A stretch of 64,000 nucleotides of DNA from Flavobacterium sp. 20NA77.7 (GTDB lineage: Bacteria; Bacteroidota; Bacteroidia; Flavobacteriales; Flavobacteriaceae). The position numbers and the translations under genes are program-made. Below, in pieces: positions 57,444 through 64,000 of the stretch. Where the stretch lies: positions 496,001-560,000 of the forward strand of contig NZ_CP133721.1 of NCBI RefSeq assembly GCF_031326205.1, written 5' to 3'. The notes under the pieces are model-generated. The model did not search any database, had not been told where the DNA came from, and saw only the letters and a program-made list of their open reading frames with translations. Position 1 is the first letter of the stretch. The number at the start of each line of letters is the position of its first letter.

Positions 57444-59900
57444 ATGAACAAAATTTATATCTTTTTTTTACTTTTATTTTCGGTATGTACAAGTGCACAA
57501 ATTAAGGGAAAAGTTACTGATAAAGAGGGAAAACCAATCGCTTTTGCAAGCGTTTCAATTGAAAAAACATATTTAGGTACTTCTACTAATGAAAACGGAC
57601 TTTTTGAACTCAATTATACAAAAGAAAAGCAAGTTGTTTTAGTAGTTAAAACCTTGGGTTACAAAACAAAGAGAGAGCAAGTTGTTTTGCCAATTGCTGC
57701 CCTTACAATAGTATTAGAAGAAGAGAATAATGTAATTGAAGAAGTAATTGTTCAAAATAAAGAAAATCCAGCAAATGCTATTATTAAGAATGCAATAGCG
57801 GCAAGAAAATCTAATACTTACAAAACAGATAAATTTGAAGCTAACTTTTATTCTAGAGGACTATTTAGAGTGAAAAATATGCCAAAAAAAATATTAGGCA
57901 TTGAAGTGGGCGATTTAGAAGGAAACCTAGATTCTACGGGTACAGGAATCATCTATCAATCCGAAACGGTTTCTAAAATTAGTTTTGAAAAGCCAAATAA
58001 TTTAAAAGAAGAAATTATAGCAAGTAAAGTCGCAGGAGATAACAATGGTTTTAGTTTTAATACGGCACTTGATACAGATTATGATTTTTATCAAAACACG
58101 ATTTCTTTTAATGTACCTATGATTTCGCCCATTGCGTCAAATGCTTTTGCATACTACAAATTTAAATTAGTGGACACGTTTTATGATGCGTATGGTAATT
58201 TTGTTACTAAAATTCAAGTAACCCCAAAAAGGGATAAAGAACCTGTTTTTGAGGGGTTTGTTTATGTTGTAGAAGATTCCTGGGCATTGTATGCTATAGA
58301 TTTAGATATTAAGGGATATCGTTCACAGAATGAGTTTTTAGAGACCTTAAAATTGGTACAAAACTATAATTTTAACCCCGAAACTAAATTGTGGGTAAAA
58401 AACCTGCAATCTTTTGATTTTCAAGCTGGTTTTTTTGGTATAAAATTCAATGGAAAATTTACCCATGTATTTAGCGATTATGTGTTCAAAGAAGCTTTTG
58501 ATAAAAAGACATTTTCAAGAGAAGTCGTTACAATAGCTGCGAATGCCAATAAAAAAGAGGCAACGTTTTGGGACAGCAATAGGCCTGTTCCTTTAACTGA
58601 AGAAGAATCGTCAAATTACATTAAAAAAGACAGTGTATTTAAAGTTAGAAGTTCAAAAGTATATTTAGATTCTATTGATGCTAAAACGAATAAATTTAAA
58701 TTGCTAAAACTTATTACGGGCTATACCTATAAAAATTCGTTTAAAAAGTCAAGTTTTACATACCAAGGTCTTTTCAATTTGGCTTCTTTAAATTTTAACA
58801 CTGTTCAGGGGTATCATATTAGTTCAGGATTTTATTTTTCAAAGTACAACGAAGAAAAACAAAAAACAACACGTATAGGAACAGATTTCGAATATGGTTT
58901 TTCTGATTTAAGATTACGTCCAACCGCTTATTTTTATCACAAATTCAATAATACAAACGATTTGTATATTCGCCTAGCAGGAGGAAATAAAGCGGCTCAA
59001 TTTAATAGAGAAGAACCTATTGGGGGGATGGTAAATACGGTGAGCACTTTATTTTTTAAAAATAATTTCATGAAAGTATATGAAAAAGAATTTGCCGAAA
59101 TTAGTGCGGGAAGAGAAGTTATCAATGGTATTTTTCTGAATGCTAAATTCGCCTATGAAAACAGAAAGCCGTTATTTAATACAACAGATTATACGCTTAT
59201 TAAATCTAGTGACGCTTACTCTTCAAACAATCCTTTCTTGCCAAATAATGATGATGTTGCAGCAATTTCAAAACACCATTTACTGAAATTTAATGTTGGT
59301 GCAAGATTTGTTTTTGGTCAAAAATACATTACGCGCCCTGATGGAAAACTAAATATAAACGATGGCAAGTTCCCTGTGCTACAACTTAATTATGAAAAAG
59401 GTTTTTCGGGGAGTTCAAAAAATTATGCATTTGATTATGTAGAAGCCAAAGTGTCTTATGCTACGAATTTGAGTAACAAGGGCGAAATTACATCTTCAAT
59501 AAAAGGCGGGAAATTTTTTAATGCTTCGGCTATTTCTTTTGTAGACTATAAACATTTTAACGGCAATCAAACACATGTTAAGCTTGATGGTAGTTTGTCT
59601 AGTTTTAATTTGTTGCCATATTATTCGCACTCCACAAATAATCAATTTGTAGAAACACATGTTTTGTATAACGACAATGGGTTTATAAGTAATAAAATAC
59701 CATTAATCAATAAATTAGCTGTCAATATTGTTGGAGGATTTCATCAACTAAATCTTTCGAATTCTAAACCTTATCAAGAAGTTTCTGTAGGCTTAGATCG
59801 TTTAGGATTTGGTAAATTCAAATTATTTAGAGTAGAATACGTAAGAAGTTATCAAGGCGGATTTAGAGGAGACGGTGTTCTATTTGGTTTAAGATTCTAA
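57444..59900 (+). CDS. CarboxypepD-regulatory / DUF5686 outer-membrane protein
   Basis: This 818-residue protein has a signal peptide (MNKIYIFFLLLFSVCTSAQ), a carboxypeptidase regulatory-like domain (about 20-105: IKGKVTDKEGKPIAFASVSI) and a long DUF5686 region. The C-terminal half reads as amphipathic strands and ends in FGKFKLFRVEYVRSYQ and GVLFGLRF, a barrel end. It is predicted to sit in the outer membrane, rather like a TonB-type receptor without plug. Function unknown. It stands in its own unit. Confidence 0.9.
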   Translation: MNKIYIFFLLLFSVCTSAQIKGKVTDKEGKPIAFASVSIEKTYLGTSTNENGLFELNYTKEKQVVLVVKTLGYKTKREQVVLPIAALTIVLEEENNVIEEVIVQNKENPANAIIKNAIAARKSNTYKTDKFEANFYSRGLFRVKNMPKKILGIEVGDLEGNLDSTGTGIIYQSETVSKISFEKPNNLKEEIIASKVAGDNNGFSFNTALDTDYDFYQNTISFNVPMISPIASNAFAYYKFKLVDTFYDAYGNFVTKIQVTPKRDKEPVFEGFVYVVEDSWALYAIDLDIKGYRSQNEFLETLKLVQNYNFNPETKLWVKNLQSFDFQAGFFGIKFNGKFTHVFSDYVFKEAFDKKTFSREVVTIAANANKKEATFWDSNRPVPLTEEESSNYIKKDSVFKVRSSKVYLDSIDAKTNKFKLLKLITGYTYKNSFKKSSFTYQGLFNLASLNFNTVQGYHISSGFYFSKYNEEKQKTTRIGTDFEYGFSDLRLRPTAYFYHKFNNTNDLYIRLAGGNKAAQFNREEPIGGMVNTVSTLFFKNNFMKVYEKEFAEISAGREVINGIFLNAKFAYENRKPLFNTTDYTLIKSSDAYSSNNPFLPNNDDVAAISKHHLLKFNVGARFVFGQKYITRPDGKLNINDGKFPVLQLNYEKGFSGSSKNYAFDYVEAKVSYATNLSNKGEITSSIKGGKFFNASAISFVDYKHFNGNQTHVKLDGSLSSFNLLPYYSHSTNNQFVETHVLYNDNGFISNKIPLINKLAVNIVGGFHQLNLSNSKPYQEVSVGLDRLGFGKFKLFRVEYVRSYQGGFRGDGVLFGLRF

Positions 59901-59920
59901 TTCGTTTTTGAATAGTAATA

Positions 59921-59948
59921 AAAAAGCTGTCTAAAAAGACAGCTTTTT
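59921..59948. terminator. Bidirectional terminator before lysS 3' end
   Basis: AAAAAGCTGTCT and AGACAGCTTTTT pair perfectly around AAAA. The stem resembles the terminator at 21701-21730. Confidence 0.92.
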
Positions 59949-59957
59949 TATTGAATA

Positions 59958-61646
59958 TTAATTTAAAACTACAGTTTTACTATCTCCTTCAACTACAACT
60001 TTGGTTAAGCCATGTTTTGCTAATCCTTTCATTGCAGCATCCCATTTCTTACCACTTAAACCTGTTTTTTCTTTTAAAGTTCCTAAAGCTTGATTGTTTT
60101 CAGCTTTTAACAAACCAATGATTAATTTTTCATCCTCACTTAACTCTATTTGTTTTTTCTCTGGTCGCATTTGCGGGAAGAACAATACTTCTTGAATAGA
60201 AGCATTATTGGTTAAAAACATAATTAAACGATCCATGCCTATCCCTAAACCAGAAGTTGGAGGCATACCATATTCTAAAGCTCTTAAGAAATCTTGGTCG
60301 ATAAACATAGCTTCATCATCGCCTCTTTCAGAAAGTGCTAATTGTGCTTCAAAACGTTCTCTTTGGTCAATTGGGTCATTTAATTCAGAATAAGCATTTG
60401 CAATTTCTTTTCCGCATACCATTAATTCAAAACGCTCTGTTAATTCAGGATTATCTCTGTGTGATTTGCAAAGCGGAGACATTTCTTTTGGATAATCTGT
60501 AATAAAGGTAGGTTGAATAAAATTTCCTTCACATTTTGCTCCGAAAATTTCATCAATTAATTTTCCTTTACCCATAGTATCATTTACTTCAATACCCATG
60601 GATTTAGCCGCTTCAAACAGTTCTGCTTCTGTTTTACCAGAAATGTCAAAACCAGTAAATTGTTTGATGGCATCTGTCATCGTAACACGAGCATAAGGTG
60701 CTTTAAAGTTAACTTTATGTTCTCCAAAAGTTGCTTCTGTTGTGCCATTTACTTGAATAGCACAATATTCTAATAAATTTTCAGTAAACTTCATCATCCA
60801 GTTGTAGTCTTTGTAAGCTACATATATCTCCATTGCGGTAAATTCTGGATTATGGGTTCTGTCCATTCCTTCATTACGGAAGTTTTTTGAAAATTCATAT
60901 ACCCCATCAAATCCGCCAACAATTAATCTTTTCAGATACAATTCATTAGCAATTCGCATATATAAAGGAATATCTAAACTATTATGATGAGTGATGAATG
61001 GTCTAGCCGAAGCACCACCAGGAATCGATTGTAATACGGGAGTTTCGACTTCCATATAACCTGCATTATTGAAAAACGAACGCATGGCATTAAATAGTTT
61101 AGTTCTTTTTACAAAAACCTCTTTTACTTGAGGGTTTACAACTAAATCGACATAACGCATTCTATAACGCAATTCAGGGTCGGTAAAGGCATCAAAAACA
61201 TGACCTTGTTCATCTACCTTTGGTAAAGGTAGCGGGCGTAGCGTTTTGCTTAAAAAACTAAATGTTGAAACACGAATACATTTTGCACCAACTTGCGTAG
61301 TAAATAATTCGCCTTCTACACCTATAAAGTCACCTAAATCGGTTAATTTTTTAAAAACTTGATTATATAGGGTTTTATCTTCGCCTTCGCAAATTACATC
61401 ACGGTTAAAATACAATTGTATTCTACCTTCGCTGTCTTGTAATTCTGCAAAAGAAGCTTTTCCTTGGTCACGAACACTCATTAAGCGACCTGCAACGGTT
61501 ACCTTCTTGCCTTCTTCAAACTGTTCTTTAACTTGCTTTGAAGTATGAGAAACTGGATATAAGTTTGCAGGATAAGGATCTATACCCAATTGGCGTAAAG
61601 CGTTTAGCTTGTCTCTTCTAATAATTTCTTGTTCTGACAATTGCAT
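59958..61646 (-). CDS. lysS: Lysine--tRNA ligase, class II
   Basis: This 562-residue class II LysRS has an N-terminal OB fold (VTVAGRLMSVRDQGKASFAE), motif 2 (KNFRNEGMDRTHNPEFT) and motif 3 (TSGLGIGMDRLIM). It is about 60 residues longer than the Escherichia coli enzyme because of a C-terminal addition (about 505-562: LIIGLLKAENNQALGTLKEK, KKWDAAMKGLAKHGL) with a winged-helix look. It has a textbook promoter and is monocistronic. Confidence 0.98.
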   Translation of the reverse strand: MQLSEQEIIRRDKLNALRQLGIDPYPANLYPVSHTSKQVKEQFEEGKKVTVAGRLMSVRDQGKASFAELQDSEGRIQLYFNRDVICEGEDKTLYNQVFKKLTDLGDFIGVEGELFTTQVGAKCIRVSTFSFLSKTLRPLPLPKVDEQGHVFDAFTDPELRYRMRYVDLVVNPQVKEVFVKRTKLFNAMRSFFNNAGYMEVETPVLQSIPGGASARPFITHHNSLDIPLYMRIANELYLKRLIVGGFDGVYEFSKNFRNEGMDRTHNPEFTAMEIYVAYKDYNWMMKFTENLLEYCAIQVNGTTEATFGEHKVNFKAPYARVTMTDAIKQFTGFDISGKTEAELFEAAKSMGIEVNDTMGKGKLIDEIFGAKCEGNFIQPTFITDYPKEMSPLCKSHRDNPELTERFELMVCGKEIANAYSELNDPIDQRERFEAQLALSERGDDEAMFIDQDFLRALEYGMPPTSGLGIGMDRLIMFLTNNASIQEVLFFPQMRPEKKQIELSEDEKLIIGLLKAENNQALGTLKEKTGLSGKKWDAAMKGLAKHGLTKVVVEGDSKTVVLN

Positions 61647-61665
61647 AATTTTATTTTTAATCGCG

Positions 61666-61696
61666 CAAAGATAATTTATTTTGTTTCAAGTTCAAA
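61666..61696 (-). promoter_or_regulatory. lysS promoter
   Basis: On the minus strand TTTG (61696-61693) and TATCTTTG (61673-61666) are 19 bp apart, 19 bp before the ATG at 61646. Confidence 0.8.
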
Positions 61697-61709
61697 AGTT
61701 TCAGGTTTC

Positions 61710-61731
61710 AAGTTTAGCTTCGCTCTGTTCG
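61710..61731 (+). repeat. Left copy of an inverted repeat flanking lipB
   Basis: This 22-bp stretch, with core TTTAGCTTCGCTCTGTTCG, is the exact reverse complement of 62663-62684. It is GC-richer than the surroundings. Confidence 0.8.
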
Positions 61732-61853
61732 ACTTCGTCTCGAGTTAGTTGTTTAATTCTAAATTCGAAAATCATTTACTTGCCCCATCATCTATCACCT
61801 AGTGCCCATACACCAACAGCCAACAGCCATGCCTAGCATTAAAAAACTATTTG

Positions 61854-61861
61854 TATCTTTG
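61854..61861 (+). promoter_or_regulatory. -7 box of lipB
   Basis: TATCTTTG matches TAnnTTTG and lies 33 bp before the lipB ATG; no good -33 element was found. Confidence 0.5.
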
Positions 61862-61894
61862 TAAAACTTTATTTTAATACAACTTCATTCAAAA

Positions 61895-62593
61895 ATGAAC
61901 AAAAAAGTCCAACTACAAGATTTAGGTAAAAAAGATTATAAAGAGACTTGGGATTATCAAGAAACGCTGTTCAAAGAAATTGTTGACATTAAAGTGCAGA
62001 ATAGAAATGCAAACGCCAAACTCCCAACTCCCAACTTTCTGCTATACGTAGAACATCCTCATGTTTATACCTTAGGGAAAAGCGGCGATATGTCTAATTT
62101 ATTGTTATCAGAAAAACAACTTCAAGAAAAGGGAGCAACATTTTACAAAATAAATAGAGGAGGAGATATAACCTATCACGGTCCTGGTCAAATAGTGGGC
62201 TATCCTATTTTAGATCTAGAAAATTTTTTTACGGACATACATAAATATTTACGTTTATTAGAAGAAGCTATCATACTTACACTAGCTGAATACGGATTAA
62301 AAACGGAACGTAGTCCCGGAGAAACAGGTGTGTGGTTTGATGTTGGTACCCCCTTTGCAAGAAAAATTTGCGCTATGGGTGTTAGAGCTTCTCGTTGGGT
62401 AACCATGCATGGGTTTGCTCTAAATGTAAATGCAAATTTAGGTTATTTTGATAATATTGTTCCTTGTGGTATAAGAGGAAAAGCTGTTACGTCTATGCAT
62501 GTAGAGTTAGGTAAAGAAGTAAACGAAGACGAAGTAAAACATAAAATAGTAGCACATTTCCAACATTTGTTTCAAGCAGAAATTGTAAGTTAG
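61895..62593 (+). CDS. lipB: Octanoyl-[acyl carrier protein]-protein N-octanoyltransferase
   Basis: This 232-residue LipB moves octanoate from ACP onto lipoyl domains. Family motifs: LYVEHPHVYTLGKSGD, INRGGDITYHGPGQIVGYPI, GETGVWFD, KICAMGVRASRWVTMHGFAL and the catalytic Cys in IVPCGIRGKAVTSM. A stretch of the N-terminal part (AKLPTPNF) is coded by a low-complexity CTCCCAA repeat. The gene is bracketed by a 22-bp inverted repeat. Confidence 0.97.
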   Translation: MNKKVQLQDLGKKDYKETWDYQETLFKEIVDIKVQNRNANAKLPTPNFLLYVEHPHVYTLGKSGDMSNLLLSEKQLQEKGATFYKINRGGDITYHGPGQIVGYPILDLENFFTDIHKYLRLLEEAIILTLAEYGLKTERSPGETGVWFDVGTPFARKICAMGVRASRWVTMHGFALNVNANLGYFDNIVPCGIRGKAVTSMHVELGKEVNEDEVKHKIVAHFQHLFQAEIVS

Positions 62594-62662
62594 TAGCAAA
62601 TCGTTTTAGATGAATAATAAAGCTAATCGAAAATTAATTTGAAACTTGACCCGAGGCATAGC

Positions 62663-62684
62663 CGAACAGAGCGAAGCTAAACTT
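62663..62684 (-). repeat. Right copy of an inverted repeat flanking lipB
   Basis: Exact reverse complement of 61710-61731, followed on the other side by a second related block (GACCCGAGGCATAGC) that resembles the block next to the left copy. Confidence 0.8.
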
Positions 62685-62765
62685 AAAAAAAACGATAACA
62701 AATCGTTAAGGCCTTCAACTTTCGATTTTGGACTATTCACTAATTACTAGATAAAATCTTCCAAC

Positions 62766-63425
62766 TTAAAATTCTAAACGTAATTGTTCAGGTAATAATC
62801 TGAAACTCATACGATGGTATTTACAGGGACCATATTTAGCAATTGCTTCTCTGTGTTCTTTGGTGGGATATCCTTTGTTTTTTTTCCAATTGTACATCGG
62901 AAACTCCTCATGAATTTGATCCATATACTCATCTCTATATGTTTTTGCTAAAACAGATGCCGCTGCAATACTTAAATACTTAGCATCACCTTTAATAATG
63001 CTCGTATTAGGGATTACCTTTAAGAGTTCAATTTCATCGGTTGAAAATTGTTTACCAATTTTATTTTTCAAGCCAAGTTTAGCATTTAGTGCTCTATTTC
63101 CATCTACAATAATATATTCGGGCGTAGTTGTTAGTTTTAAAATACTTTCTTGCATCCCTTTCATAGATGCATTTAGGATATTAATTTCGTCAATTTCCTC
63201 ATTATATATATGTGTAACTGCAAAGCTCAGCGCAACATTTTCAATAAGAGGCCTTAATACAAATCGCATTTTTTCTGATAGCTGTTTGGAATCATTTAGA
63301 AAATCTAAACCTTTTTCGTTTTTTAGCATAACGGCAGCAGCAGTGACAGGACCAGCCAGACACCCTCTTCCTGCTTCGTCAGTGCCGCATTCTAGTTTGT
63401 GTGTGCTATAATTAAATTTTAACAT
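62766..63425 (-). CDS. rnhB: Ribonuclease HII
   Basis: This 219-residue RNase HII has the catalytic start [29 protein letters not shown], the central IIVDGNRAL, and [13 protein letters not shown]. It removes RNA from RNA-DNA hybrids and single ribonucleotides from DNA. The region between it and lipB (172 bp) holds the inverted repeat copy and no other gene. Confidence 0.97.
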   Translation of the reverse strand: MLKFNYSTHKLECGTDEAGRGCLAGPVTAAAVMLKNEKGLDFLNDSKQLSEKMRFVLRPLIENVALSFAVTHIYNEEIDEINILNASMKGMQESILKLTTTPEYIIVDGNRALNAKLGLKNKIGKQFSTDEIELLKVIPNTSIIKGDAKYLSIAAASVLAKTYRDEYMDQIHEEFPMYNWKKNKGYPTKEHREAIAKYGPCKYHRMSFRLLPEQLRLEF

Positions 63426-63624
63426 TTCATTTTTTTACAAAAATAATAATTTTCAACGCAACCTTTAACACTTTTATGTAGCTAATATATAGTTATTTCA
63501 ATGAACGAAAAATTTGGTCAAAAAAAATTTAACATAAATAAATTGATAATATTCCGAAGTATTATTTGTTTATTTAAGAAATAATTAAGAAGTTTGCGGA
63601 ATAACTAACTCAAATAAATTTAAT

Positions 63625-64000
63625 ATGAGATCGAAGTTCAAATGGATTTTTACGCTTTTAGTAGCGTTTACAATGCAGTTTTCTTTCGCGCAACAGAAAA
63701 CTGTTACAGGTACAGTTAGCAGTGAAGGAGTAGCTTTACCGGGTGCTAGTGTTAAAGTTAAAGGTACACAACAAGGTACTACAACTGATGGTGCTGGTAA
63801 GTATTCTATCAAAGCTAAAGAAGGTGACGTTTTAGTGGTTACTTTCGTTGGTAAACCTGAGCAATCTGCTACGGTAGGTGCTTCTAATCTTATCAACTTT
63901 ACATTGTCAGGTGATACTACAATTGAAGTTGTGAAAATTGAAGGTGCTTTAGGTATCAAAAAGAGAAAAGATGCAATCACATCTACTCAACAACAAATTG
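63625..64000 (+). CDS. SusC/RagA-type TonB-linked outer-membrane protein, N-terminal part
   Basis: From the ATG at 63625 the frame stays open to the right edge (about 125 codons). A signal peptide (MRSKFKWIFTLLVAFTMQFS, ending FAQ) is followed by a carboxypeptidase-like regulatory domain: KTVTGTVSSEGVALPGASVK, GTTTDGAGKYSIKA and FTLSGD. The start of a plug-like segment (VVKIEGALGIKKRKDAITST) follows. This is the SusC/RagA or OmpA-like TonB-linked barrel family. Codon use (GGT, GTT, ACT, GCT) is less AT-biased than most neighbours, which suggests high expression. The substrate cannot be inferred. Confidence 0.85.
   Translation, partial: MRSKFKWIFTLLVAFTMQFSFAQQKTVTGTVSSEGVALPGASVKVKGTQQGTTTDGAGKYSIKAKEGDVLVVTFVGKPEQSATVGASNLINFTLSGDTTIEVVKIEGALGIKKRKDAITSTQQQI

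Noticed and set aside
1..64000. Signs of an integrated phage or transposon
   Set aside because: No transposase, integrase, phage gene or target-site duplication was recognised anywhere in the window.

Overview
The window looks like a chromosomal segment of a Flavobacterium-like member of the Bacteroidota. Evidence: very AT-rich DNA; promoters of the form TTTG-N19-TAnnTTTG; almost no Shine-Dalgarno sequences; giant secreted proteins with type IX secretion (T9SS) C-terminal signals; PorP/SprF, PorE-like, SusC/RagA, DUF5686 and GSCFA proteins; and typical Bacteroidota synteny such as alaS divergent from an M23 peptidase, MerR, LemA and TPM genes. No tRNA, rRNA, CRISPR array, insertion sequence or prophage gene was recognised.

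Region 1 (1-28.6 kb) is a cell-surface island. It holds three giant secreted proteins: a PKD-rich protein cut by the left edge, a 2541-residue adhesin with eleven near-identical 91-residue repeats and a type B T9SS signal, and a roughly 1990-residue beta-helix protein with thirteen 27-residue repeats, four SprB-like repeats and a type A T9SS signal. The type B adhesin is followed at once by a PorP/SprF-like membrane protein and a TPR-PD40-CpcD-OmpA protein resembling PorE, which makes a self-contained export and anchoring cassette. Two complete two-component systems of different architecture, transcribed in opposite directions, sit between the first two giants.

Region 2 (28.7-47.3 kb) is mostly housekeeping: era, der, TPM/LemA membrane genes, a MerR regulator, an M23 peptidase, alaS, a GSCFA protein, a rhodanese with a likely Crp/Fnr operator, an aromatic amino acid hydroxylase, urocanate hydratase, a D-cysteine desulfhydrase-like enzyme, a glucosaminidase-LysM lipoprotein and hemL.

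Region 3 (47.3-51.3 kb) is the most unusual metabolic locus: a small CxxxC membrane protein, an MbnP-family lipoprotein, a di-heme MauG/MbnH-like lipoprotein and a cysteine-rich predicted outer-membrane protein. It looks like a copper-handling module without methanobactin genes.

Region 4 (51.3-64 kb) carries a cysteine synthase/CBS-type enzyme, an S9 oligopeptidase, a glutaminyl cyclase, the SRP RNA, an M28 peptidase with aroQ, a CarboxypepD-DUF5686 protein, lysS, lipB, rnhB and the start of a SusC/RagA receptor that runs off the right edge. Short intergenic repeats of flavobacterial type are scattered through regions 2 to 4, and at least one appears to have been read in frame into a gene (alaS).
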